35,896 nucleotides of DNA from Alphaproteobacteria bacterium. Lineage in GTDB: Bacteria; Pseudomonadota; Alphaproteobacteria; Sphingomonadales; Sphingomonadaceae. The stretch covers positions 1 to 35,896 of the forward strand of contig JAHJHL010000082.1 in the NCBI GenBank assembly GCA_018823905.1. Direction: 5' to 3'. A program made the translations under genes and the position numbers. A model generated the notes under the pieces. It was not told the origin of the DNA. It worked only from the letters and a program-made list of their open reading frames with translations, and did not search any database. Positions 23,926-30,888 of the stretch are shown here, one piece after another (position 1 is the first letter of the stretch; each line of letters begins with the position of its first letter).

Positions 23926-24099
23926 ATGCCGCAAATGCTGCGCGCCCTGCCCTGGGCGATCGCCATCTTTGCCATCGCCCTGTTGGGTACTGTTGACATC
24001 ATCCCGGCCGACGTAGCGACCAGCCTCGTGACGGTGCTGCCACTCGTCATGGTCGCGATCTTTGCGGGTTCCGCGCGCTGCCGCCCGCAGGAGGGCTAA
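23926..24099 (+). CDS. Small membrane protein (57 aa)
   Basis: A 57-residue protein starting MPQMLRALPWAIAIFAIALL with two hydrophobic segments (WAIAIFAIALLGTVDIIPA and LVTVLPLVMVAIFAG). ATG 23926 has AAGGGAG about 7 nt upstream. The stop at 24097-24099 is 3 bp before the GTG of the next membrane gene, and GGAGGG for that gene lies inside this one's end, so translation is likely coupled. No family recognised. Confidence 0.7.
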   Translation: MPQMLRALPWAIAIFAIALLGTVDIIPADVATSLVTVLPLVMVAIFAGSARCRPQEG

Positions 24100-24102
24100 G
24101 CG

Positions 24103-24516
24103 GTGGCACAGAACCCCGCGCAGCGCCGCTATATGCGCCGGATGGTCGTGCTTTCAGCGGCCTATATCGCGGCGGTGATGCTCGCGAGTTGGCTCATTCC
24201 CGACGACGCGGCGGCGACGCCGCTGACCGTGGCGATCGCGCTCGTCCCTGCGCTCGCCACCTCGGGCTTCATCTGGGCGATGGCGCGCTATGTCGCCGAA
24301 CTGACGGACGAATATGTCCGGATGCTGGAAATCCGTAAGATGCTGGTCGCGACCGGCCTGACGCTCGCGCTCGCCAGTGGCTGGGGCATTTTGGAGCTGT
24401 TCACCACCGTGCCGCGGGTACAGCTATTTTATGTGTTCCCGGTCTGGTGCCTGGGACTCGCGGTCGGATCGCTGGTCAACAAGGTCACGATTGGCGACGG
24501 CGGACCCTGCCTGTGA
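24103..24516 (+). CDS. Four-helix integral membrane protein of unknown function
   Basis: A 137-residue protein with four hydrophobic helices (VLSAAYIAAVMLASWLI, PLTVAIALVPALATSGFIWA, VATGLTLALASGWGILELF, LFYVFPVWCLGLAVGSLVN) and a conserved-looking charged loop YVAELTDEYVRMLEIRKML between the second and third. GTG 24103 has GGAGGG 7-8 nt upstream. It overlaps the XRE gene by 4 bp (GTGA). Small membrane proteins of this kind are often paired with short XRE regulators; the function is not known. Confidence 0.78.
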   Translation: MAQNPAQRRYMRRMVVLSAAYIAAVMLASWLIPDDAAATPLTVAIALVPALATSGFIWAMARYVAELTDEYVRMLEIRKMLVATGLTLALASGWGILELFTTVPRVQLFYVFPVWCLGLAVGSLVNKVTIGDGGPCL

Positions 24517-24704
24517 AAAATCGCCTGAAAGTCCTGCGCGCCGAGCGCGACTGGAGCCAGGGCGACCTTGCCGAGCGGCTGGAAGTATCGCGCCAGTCGG
24601 TCAACGCGATCGAGACGGGCAAATATGACCCCTCGCTCCCCCTCGCGTTTCGCATCGCCGACCTGTTCGGGCTGCCGATCGAAGAGATTTTCCTGAAAGA
24701 GTGA
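24513..24704 (+). CDS. Short XRE-family (YozG-like) transcriptional regulator
   Basis: A 63-residue protein that is essentially a single HTH domain: KNRLKVLRAERDWSQGDLAERL, then SRQSVNAIETGKYDPSLPLA and ADLFGLPIEEIFL. This is the compact YozG-like form of the XRE family. GTG 24513 overlaps the preceding membrane gene by 4 bp. It probably regulates its own operon, perhaps with the membrane protein modulating it. Confidence 0.88.
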   Translation: MKNRLKVLRAERDWSQGDLAERLEVSRQSVNAIETGKYDPSLPLAFRIADLFGLPIEEIFLKE

Positions 24705-24709
24705 TTGCC

Positions 24710-25636
24710 ATGAAACGACATACTTCTGTTGCCGCGATCTTCCTTCTCGCGGTCGGCCTCATCACAGGCCGCGCCGATGCCGCCGAGTCCTGTCCGACCG
24801 GGCTGGTCGAGGGCAAGCGCATCACCGTGCTGGTCGAGGGCGATGGTCCCGATGTCGTGCTGATCCCCGGCCTGTCGAGCCCGCGCGCGGTCTGGGACAC
24901 GACCTCCGAGCGGCTGAAAAGCACGCATCGGCTGCACCGCGTCCAGATCCGCGGCTTTGGCGATGCGGCCGGGGTCAATGCCGAGGGGCCGGTGCTCGAC
25001 CCGATGATGCGCGAGGTTGCCGACTATATCGACGATTGCATCACCGATCAGGGCCGGTCGGCGCCCGCGATCATCGGCCATTCGATGGGCGGGCTGACCG
25101 GGTTGATGATCGCGGCGCGCGTCCCGCAAGAGGTCGGCAAGCTGATGATCGTCGATGCGCTGCCTTTCATCGGCACGCTGTTCAAGCCGGTGGCAACGGT
25201 CGACAGTGTCAAGCCGCAAGCCGAGCAGATGGCGGCGATGATGCGCGCGCAACATGGCCAGCCCGCTCCGACCGGGCCGGTCAGCGATCCCGGCCCGGTG
25301 AGCATGGTCGGAGGCATGTCGAACCAGCCCGCGGGGCGCATTGCGATCCTCGGCTGGATGCGGGCCGCCGATGCGCGGGTCACCGCGCAGGTCTTTCACG
25401 ATGTGATGACCACCGACATGCGCGGCGAACTCGCCGCGGTGACCGCGCCGGTGACCCTGCTCTATGCCCAGGACGACAGCCTGATGCCCGCCGAGCGCGC
25501 CAAGGCGGCGTTCGAACCGCAATATGTCGGCGTCGCAAAATTCACGGCGCAGATGGTGCCGGGCAGCCGCCATTTCATCATGCTCGACCAGCCCGAAGCC
25601 TTTGCCAAAGCGGTCGACGATTTCCTCGCCGAATGA
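24710..25636 (+). CDS. Exported alpha/beta hydrolase
   Basis: A 308-residue alpha/beta-hydrolase with a signal peptide (MKRHTSVAAIFLLAVGLITGRADA). The oxyanion-side strand VVLIPGLSSPRAVWD, nucleophile elbow IGHSMGGLTG (Ser125), acid region YAQDDSLMP (Asp255/256) and His288 in GSRHFIML complete the triad. Substrate unknown; an esterase or lipase-like role in the periplasm is likely. It starts 5 bp after the XRE stop, so it is the last gene of that module. A strong hairpin follows. Confidence 0.87.
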   Translation: MKRHTSVAAIFLLAVGLITGRADAAESCPTGLVEGKRITVLVEGDGPDVVLIPGLSSPRAVWDTTSERLKSTHRLHRVQIRGFGDAAGVNAEGPVLDPMMREVADYIDDCITDQGRSAPAIIGHSMGGLTGLMIAARVPQEVGKLMIVDALPFIGTLFKPVATVDSVKPQAEQMAAMMRAQHGQPAPTGPVSDPGPVSMVGGMSNQPAGRIAILGWMRAADARVTAQVFHDVMTTDMRGELAAVTAPVTLLYAQDDSLMPAERAKAAFEPQYVGVAKFTAQMVPGSRHFIMLDQPEAFAKAVDDFLAE

Positions 25637-25651
25637 GCGACCAGCCGCGCC

Positions 25652-25688
25652 CTGCCCTTGCGAGCCGATCGATGGCTCGCTAGGGCAG
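25652..25688 (+). repeat. Long hairpin (15-bp arms, one mismatch) between hydrolase and DUF6356 genes
   Basis: CTGCCCTTGCGAGCC (25652-25666) pairs with GGCTCGCTAGGGCAG (25674-25688) around GATCGAT, with one mismatch. It begins 15 bp after the hydrolase stop and ends 24 bp before the next start. There is no T-run, so it may be a factor-dependent terminator or an RNA-processing/stability element. Confidence 0.65.
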
Positions 25689-25712
25689 CGGCAGCCGGAA
25701 GGGAGCCACCTC

Positions 25713-25967
25713 ATGTTCAAGCGCCTGTTCGTCGACCACCCCAAGGCGGTCGATGAAAATTACATCGAACATTTCGGGGTCGCCTCGAAATTCGGGGTGA
25801 CGATGATCTATGGCGGCCTGTGTGCGCTGGTCCATGCCGTCGTCCCGGGCTGGTGCATCACCACCGGCAGCGACACGATTCGCCGCCTCAACAAGATCAT
25901 GGTCGAGCAGCGCGCTGCGAAGGGGCAGGCGGCGATGCAGATGAATACGATCGACTGGGTTATCTGA
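25713..25967 (+). CDS. DUF6356 family protein
   Basis: An 84-residue protein, MFKRLFVDHPKAVDENYIEHFGVASKFG, then one hydrophobic segment (VTMIYGGLCALVHAVVPGWCI) and a soluble tail (IRRLNKIMVEQRA). The HPK-x-VDE-x-Y-x-EH-x pattern is what I know as DUF6356, a small capsule-like conserved protein in sphingomonads, likely membrane-associated. Function unknown. GAAGGGAG about 7 nt upstream supports ATG 25713. The next hydrolase gene begins 5 bp after its stop. Confidence 0.78.
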   Translation: MFKRLFVDHPKAVDENYIEHFGVASKFGVTMIYGGLCALVHAVVPGWCITTGSDTIRRLNKIMVEQRAAKGQAAMQMNTIDWVI

Positions 25968-25972
25968 CCGCG

Positions 25973-26728
25973 GTGGATACCGCCCCCGACTACCTAGAAC
26001 GCCCGGGCCGTCCCCGCCTCGCCTATCGCCATGTCGCGGGGACTGGGCCGACGATCGTCTTCCTGCCCGGCTATATGTCCGACATGGCCGGCGGCAAGGC
26101 CACCGCGCTGTTCGACTGGGCAGCCGCCGAGGGGCGCGCCTGTTTGCTGCTCGACTATGCCGGGTGCGGCTTGTCGGACGGATTGTTCGCCGAGCAGAAT
26201 TTGCTCGACTGGCGCGGTGATGTACTCGACCTGATCGACGCCCGCGCCGCGGGTCCGGTGATTATTGTCGGATCGTCGATGGGCGGCTGGCTGATGCTGC
26301 TCACTGCGCTCGCGCTGGTCCAGCGCGACGGGCCGGGGCGTGTCGCGGGGCTGGTCGGGATCGCCGCGGCGCCCGATTTTACCGACTGGGGTTTCAGCGA
26401 TGCCGAAAAGGCAATCATCCTCGCCGAGGGCGAGCTGCGCGAAGAAACCTCGTACAGCGACCAGCCTTATGTGACGACGCGCGGCTTTTTCCAGTCGGGC
26501 GAGGCGAACCGGTTGCTGACCAGCGAAATCCCCCTCAGCTGCCCCGTGCGCCTGTTACACGGGCAAGAAGATGGCGACGTGCCGCCTGAAATCAGCCTGC
26601 GCCTGTCGGCGGCGCTGGCCAGCGAGGATGTTCAGGTCGCGCTGGTCAAGGGCGGTGATCACCGCCTGTCGCGCGAAACCGACATCGCGCTGCTGATCGA
26701 CACCGTCGCGCGGATCGCGACACACTGA
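25973..26728 (+). CDS. Alpha/beta hydrolase, cytoplasmic
   Basis: A 251-residue alpha/beta-hydrolase without a signal peptide. IVFLPGYMSDMAGGKA gives the first strand and oxyanion region; GSSMGGWLML holds Ser102; LLHGQEDGDVP carries the Asp; GGDHRLS carries His230. The AIAGCGLSDG-like segment (DYAGCGLSDG) matches esterases of the ABHD10/acyl-thioesterase-like group. GTG 25973 is the only sensible start after the DUF6356 stop. It is followed by a thioesterase gene, which suggests acyl-ester metabolism, by inference. Confidence 0.87.
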   Translation: MDTAPDYLERPGRPRLAYRHVAGTGPTIVFLPGYMSDMAGGKATALFDWAAAEGRACLLLDYAGCGLSDGLFAEQNLLDWRGDVLDLIDARAAGPVIIVGSSMGGWLMLLTALALVQRDGPGRVAGLVGIAAAPDFTDWGFSDAEKAIILAEGELREETSYSDQPYVTTRGFFQSGEANRLLTSEIPLSCPVRLLHGQEDGDVPPEISLRLSAALASEDVQVALVKGGDHRLSRETDIALLIDTVARIATH

Positions 26729-26768
26729 AAGCGTCGCGCGGCTCGCGACGGCAAACTAAAGGATTATC

Positions 26769-27206
26769 ATGGCCCGCAGCGACTTCAAATTCCACGTCAT
26801 CAAGCGCGTCCGCTATGCGGAAATCGATGCGCAGGCGGTGGTGTTCAACAGCCGTTATCTCGAATATTTCGATATCGGGATCACCGAATATTGGCGCGCC
26901 GCGGGCGTCTATGATCGCTGGCCCGGCCACACGAGCCCCGAATTCCACGTCGCGCGCGCCGAGGTCGATTACAAGGTGCCGATCCTGCTCGATGAAGAAG
27001 TCGATATTTGCGTGCGCTGCTCGCGCGTCGGGCGCAGCTCGATGACCTTTCTGTTCGAACTGCACGGCGCGGGCAAGGACGATCTGCGCGCGACGGGGCT
27101 GGAAGTCAGCGTCCATGTCGCCGAATCGCAGGGCGCACCGACGCCGGTGCCCGATGAATTCGTAAACTTGTTCGAAGCGTTTGAAGGACGGAGCCTTCGC
27201 GCGTAG
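26769..27206 (+). CDS. Acyl-CoA thioesterase, 4HBT hot-dog family
   Basis: A 145-residue hot-dog-fold protein. VRYAEIDAQAVVFNSRYLEYFD contains the 4HBT active-site Asp (Asp20) and family signature; VDYKVPILLDEEVDI and SSMTFLFELHGAG are the later beta strands. These enzymes hydrolyse acyl-CoA thioesters; chain preference is not predictable. It lies 40 bp after the hydrolase and 9 bp before the glyoxalase I gene, in one probable operon. Confidence 0.9.
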   Translation: MARSDFKFHVIKRVRYAEIDAQAVVFNSRYLEYFDIGITEYWRAAGVYDRWPGHTSPEFHVARAEVDYKVPILLDEEVDICVRCSRVGRSSMTFLFELHGAGKDDLRATGLEVSVHVAESQGAPTPVPDEFVNLFEAFEGRSLRA

Positions 27207-27215
27207 AACGGTCGC

Positions 27216-27653
27216 ATGACCAAATATCTCCACACCATGATCCGCGTGTCGGATCCCGACGCCACCGTCGCCTTTTTCAACCTGATCGGGCTGGAAGAAG
27301 TCCGCCGCTTTGACAGCGAACAGGGGCGCTTCACGCTGATCTTCCTCGCCTGTCCGGGGCAGGGTGGGATCGCAGAGGTCGAGCTGACCTATAATTGGCC
27401 GCCCGAGGACGGCAGCGCGCCCGAGCAATATGCGGGCGGCCGCAATTTCGGGCACTTGGCGTACCGCGTCAACGATATTTACGCGACGTGCCAGCGGCTG
27501 ATGGACGCCGGGGTGACGATCAATCGCCCGCCGCGCGACGGCCATATGGCCTTCGTTCGCTCGCCCGACGGTATTTCGGTGGAGCTGTTACAGGACGGCC
27601 ATTTGCCGCCGCAGGAACCCTGGGCATCAATGCCCAATACCGGCGCCTGGTAG
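27216..27653 (+). CDS. gloA: VOC-family lactoylglutathione lyase (glyoxalase I)
   Basis: A 145-residue VOC-fold protein. The four metal ligands expected of glyoxalase I are visible: His6 in LHTMIRV, Glu in AEVELTYNW, His in FGHLAYRV and Glu in GISVELLQ. RNFGHLAYRVNDI and the PEDGS-containing loop are close to GloA. It would convert the methylglyoxal-glutathione hemithioacetal to S-lactoylglutathione. Glyoxalase II follows 74 bp downstream, making a complete two-step detoxification route. Confidence 0.9.
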   Translation: MTKYLHTMIRVSDPDATVAFFNLIGLEEVRRFDSEQGRFTLIFLACPGQGGIAEVELTYNWPPEDGSAPEQYAGGRNFGHLAYRVNDIYATCQRLMDAGVTINRPPRDGHMAFVRSPDGISVELLQDGHLPPQEPWASMPNTGAW

Positions 27654-27727
27654 AGCCGTGCAACCAAGGCGGCGCGCCCGCGTCTCCGTCTGGTGAGCAT
27701 GAGGCCGGTGATCGAAAGGAGCGACGC

Positions 27728-28456
27728 ATGACTGCACTCGAAATCGTCCGCATCCCGGTGCTCAGCGACAATTATGTCTGGCTGGTCCACGATCCCGAGA
27801 GCCAGGCGACGATGGTCGTCGATCCCGCGGTTGCTGACCCGGTGCTCGAAGTCGCGGCGGAGCGTGGCTGGACGATCACCGACATCTGGAACACCCACTG
27901 GCACCCCGACCACACCGGCGGCAATGCGGCGATCAAGGAAGCCACCGGCTGCACGATCACCGGTCCGGCGGCCGAATATGCGCGCATCCCGACGCTCGAT
28001 GTGCAGGTCACGGGCGGCGATACGGTTCGTCTCGGCAATCATGTCGCCGGCGTGTGGGACGTACCCGCGCACACCGCGGGGCATATCGCCTATCATTTCG
28101 CCGACGACGCGGCGATCTTTGTGGGCGACACGATGTTCGCGATGGGCTGTGGCCGGTTGTTCGAAGGCACTGCCGAGCAGATGTTCGCCAATATGCAAAA
28201 ACTCGCCACGCTCGACGATGCGACGCGGGTCTATTGCGCACACGAATATACGCTGTCGAACGCGCGTTTTGCGGTGACGGTCGATCCTGACAACGATGCG
28301 CTGGCAGCGCGGCTGGCGGCGGTCGAGGCGGCGCGCGCCGCCGGTGAAGCGACGGTGCCGACGACGATTGGTGCCGAGCGCGCCACCAATCCCTTTCTGC
28401 GCGCGCACGATGCCGCCGAGCTCGGGCGTATTCGCGCCCTCAAGGACGCGGCGTGA
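27728..28456 (+). CDS. gloB: Hydroxyacylglutathione hydrolase (glyoxalase II)
   Basis: A 242-residue metallo-beta-lactamase-fold enzyme releasing D-lactate and glutathione from S-lactoylglutathione. THWHPDHTGG supplies His57, His59, Asp61 and His62; the later ligands are in PAHTAGHIAYHF, FVGDTMFAMGCGRLFEG and CAHEYTLSNARFA. The C-terminal substrate region (VPTTIGAERATNPFLR) matches GloB. ATG 27728 follows GGAG about 9 nt upstream. Its pairing with gloA supports the assignment of both. Confidence 0.95.
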   Translation: MTALEIVRIPVLSDNYVWLVHDPESQATMVVDPAVADPVLEVAAERGWTITDIWNTHWHPDHTGGNAAIKEATGCTITGPAAEYARIPTLDVQVTGGDTVRLGNHVAGVWDVPAHTAGHIAYHFADDAAIFVGDTMFAMGCGRLFEGTAEQMFANMQKLATLDDATRVYCAHEYTLSNARFAVTVDPDNDALAARLAAVEAARAAGEATVPTTIGAERATNPFLRAHDAAELGRIRALKDAA

Positions 28457-28520
28457 CGCTGCGGCTTCAGCGCGCGTTCATCTGCTGCGGCTACCCTTCG
28501 CAGCCTCAAGGAGCAATTTC

Positions 28521-28967
28521 ATGGCCACGCTGAACCCGATGCGCGCCCTGCTGCTGATCGCAGCGGCGCCGCTGGTCGCCAGCTGCGCACCCGCCGGTAC
28601 CGCCGAACCGGGCGCCGCCGCACTGACCCCGAAACAGGCCGAGCGGCTCGACAAACAGCTGGCCGGCAAGATCCCGGGCGAACCGATGCGATGCCTGCCC
28701 AATTATCGCAGCAACGACACCATCCGCGTTTCGGACAGTATCCTGCTGTATCGTTCGGGCGGCAATCTGGTTTACCGCAACGACCTGAAAAACAGCTGCC
28801 CCGGCCTCGCCCGCGATAGTGATATCATGGTCGTCCGCCAGTTCGGGTCATCGACCTGCGAAGGCGATTTTTTCCATCTGGTCGATCGGTCGAGCGGCAT
28901 CCGCGGCCCGACCTGTGTTTTTGGCGAATTCGTCCCCTATCGCAAACCGGCGGGGGACGCTGGCTGA
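28521..28967 (+). CDS. Hypothetical lipoprotein
   Basis: A 148-residue lipoprotein: signal MATLNPMRALLLIAAAPLVASC with lipobox VASC (Cys22), an Ala/Pro stretch, then a compact domain with four more Cys (RCLPNY, NSCPGL, STCEGDF, PTCVFGEF) that may form two disulfides. The repeated pattern resembles small Cys-rich exported proteins of sphingomonads, with no known function. AAGGAG 7 nt upstream fixes ATG 28521. It follows gloB after 64 bp and may be the last gene of that operon; hairpins overlap its end. Confidence 0.75.
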   Translation: MATLNPMRALLLIAAAPLVASCAPAGTAEPGAAALTPKQAERLDKQLAGKIPGEPMRCLPNYRSNDTIRVSDSILLYRSGGNLVYRNDLKNSCPGLARDSDIMVVRQFGSSTCEGDFFHLVDRSSGIRGPTCVFGEFVPYRKPAGDAG

Positions 28968-29033
28968 ACCAGCGGTTCAGCCGCAGGCGGGGACCGGTTT
29001 GCGCCGAGCTCTTCGGGTCGCACCCCCGCCTGC
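28941..29033. terminator. Nested inverted repeats between convergent genes, possible bidirectional terminator
   Basis: Three dyads overlap here. CGCAAACCGG (28941-28950) pairs with CCGGTTTGCG (28994-29003). GGCTGAACC (28962-28970) pairs with GGTTCAGCC (28974-28982), and this hairpin includes the lipoprotein stop codon. GCAGGCGGGG (28983-28992) pairs with CCCCGCCTGC (29024-29033), followed by TTT. They sit between the convergent lipoprotein and acyl-CoA ligase genes, so termination in both directions is likely. Confidence 0.5.
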
Positions 29034-29041
29034 TTTGATGA

Positions 29042-30847
29042 CTAGGCCTTATACAACGCCGCAATCTTGTCGGAATACACCTCGCGCAGCACATGGCGGC
29101 GGATCTTCATCGACGGCGTCATCTGTTCATTCTCGATTGAGAAAGCCTCGTCGGCAAAGTCGAACTTGCGCACCTTTTCGATCACCGACAGCTGGCCGTT
29201 GACGCGGTCGACCGCGGCGCGAATCGCGGCGCGGAATTTTTCGTGCTCGCGCAACCGGCACAGCTCTTTTGGCAGCCCCTCGGCTTCGGCCCATTCGGCC
29301 ATCCATTCAGGGTCGGGGACAAGCAGGCCGACAAGGTGCGGTCGCTTGTCGCCATAGACCATCGCCTGCAAAATCTCGGGCTGCAGCGTCAGCATGCCCT
29401 CGACCCGCTGCGGCGAGACATTGTCGCCCTTGTCGTTGACGATCAGGTCCTTTTTACGGTCGGTGATAACGATGCGGCCCTTGTCGTCGATATGCCCGAT
29501 GTCGCCCGTGTGCAGCCAGCCATCCACCAGCACCCGCGCCGTCTCGGCGTCATTGCGCCAATAGCCCTTCATCACCAGCTCACCGCGCACCAAAATCTCG
29601 CCGTCGTCGGCGATCTTGACCTCGGTGTTCATCAACGGCGGTCCGACGGTGTCCATCTTGATGCCCGCTGCGGGGCGGTTGCAGCTGATCACCGGCCCGG
29701 CTTCGGTCTGGCCATAGCCCTGGAGCAAGGTCAGTCCGATCGAGTGGAAGAATACCCCGATTTCGGGATTGAGCGGCGCGCCGCCCGACACGAGCGCCTT
29801 CATCCGCCCGCCGAAGCGCTTCTGGATCTTGGGCCGGAACAATTTATCGAGGATCAGGTCGACCGGGCGATCGAGTACGCCCATGCGCCGCTCATAATCC
29901 TTTTCGCCGACGCGCAGTGCCTGATTGAGCATCCAGTTCGCGAGCTTGCCCTGCTTTTCGACCGATTTGATCATCCGCGCGCGGATCACCTCAAACAGGC
30001 GCGGCACGACGACCATGATCGTCGGGCGCGTTTCCTCGATGTTCGAGACGAGCTTTTCGAGCCCCTCGCTGTAATAGATTTGCGCGCCGACCATGATCGG
30101 CAGGAACTGACCACCCGAATGTTCGTAGGCGTGGCTGAGCGGCAGGAAAGACAGGAACACCTCTTCGTCGCCAATGCCGAAATCATTGACCAGCACCTCG
30201 GCGGCGCCCGCGGCATTGTGCAGGATCGCGCCATGATGCTGCATCACCCCGCGCGGCGCGCCGCCGGTGCCGCTGGTGTAGATCAGGCAGGCGGTGTCGT
30301 CGCGCGTCATCGTGGCGGCGCGGGCCTTGGCTTCCTCCAGATACGCCTCGCCGCCGGTGACGAGCGACTGCCAGTCGCGCACCGCCACATCACCCTGTTG
30401 CCCGACGCGCAGGCTTTCCATGGTGATGACCGTATGCGCGTCAGAGCGCATGACCGCGGGCATCAGCGTGCGTGCGAGCTTGGCCGTCGATACGATCACC
30501 GCCTTCGCGCCGCTATTGTCGAGGATGTGCTGATGATCGCGTTCGGTGTTGGTGGTATAGGTCGGCACCGTGATGCAGCCCGCGGCCATGATCGCCAAGT
30601 CGGCGATGCACCATTCGGGGCGATTCTCACTGACCAGAACGACCCGGTCGCCGTCCTTCAGCCCCATCTCGAGCAGGCCATGCGCGAGCGCTGCGACCTG
30701 GTTCGCAACCTGTCGCCAGCTCAGCGGATGCCAGACGCGGTCGGCCTTGCGCCACAGGAACGGGTCTTCACCGCCCTTTTCGGCGCGGTCGAAAAACATC
30801 GCGACCAGACTCGGAAAATGGTCGAGATGAGGATTGTCCAGCTTCAT
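29042..30847 (-). CDS. Long-chain fatty-acid-CoA ligase (AMP-forming)
   Basis: A 601-residue adenylate-forming enzyme activating long-chain fatty acids to acyl-CoA. The phosphate-binding motif is YTSGTGGAPRGVMQHH (with Arg replacing the usual Lys), followed by FLPLSHAYEHSGG, GYGQTEAGPVISCN, GWLHTGDIGHIDDKGRIVITDRKKDLI and NVSPQRVE. This is the FadD15-like long-chain class with its extended C-terminus. ATG 30847 has GGAGAG about 8 nt upstream; GTG 30856 would add three residues. It is followed upstream on the same strand by the gamma-glutamyltransferase gene (41-bp gap). Confidence 0.92.
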   Translation of the reverse strand: MKLDNPHLDHFPSLVAMFFDRAEKGGEDPFLWRKADRVWHPLSWRQVANQVAALAHGLLEMGLKDGDRVVLVSENRPEWCIADLAIMAAGCITVPTYTTNTERDHQHILDNSGAKAVIVSTAKLARTLMPAVMRSDAHTVITMESLRVGQQGDVAVRDWQSLVTGGEAYLEEAKARAATMTRDDTACLIYTSGTGGAPRGVMQHHGAILHNAAGAAEVLVNDFGIGDEEVFLSFLPLSHAYEHSGGQFLPIMVGAQIYYSEGLEKLVSNIEETRPTIMVVVPRLFEVIRARMIKSVEKQGKLANWMLNQALRVGEKDYERRMGVLDRPVDLILDKLFRPKIQKRFGGRMKALVSGGAPLNPEIGVFFHSIGLTLLQGYGQTEAGPVISCNRPAAGIKMDTVGPPLMNTEVKIADDGEILVRGELVMKGYWRNDAETARVLVDGWLHTGDIGHIDDKGRIVITDRKKDLIVNDKGDNVSPQRVEGMLTLQPEILQAMVYGDKRPHLVGLLVPDPEWMAEWAEAEGLPKELCRLREHEKFRAAIRAAVDRVNGQLSVIEKVRKFDFADEAFSIENEQMTPSMKIRRHVLREVYSDKIAALYKA

Positions 30848-30888
30848 GCCTGTCACTCTCCGCGATTTTGATCTGTTATCGTTGTAGC

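Noticed and set aside
29243-30871. 542-codon plus-strand frame opposite the acyl-CoA ligase
   Set aside because: Antisense shadow with no domain pattern; the ligase has complete adenylation motifs.
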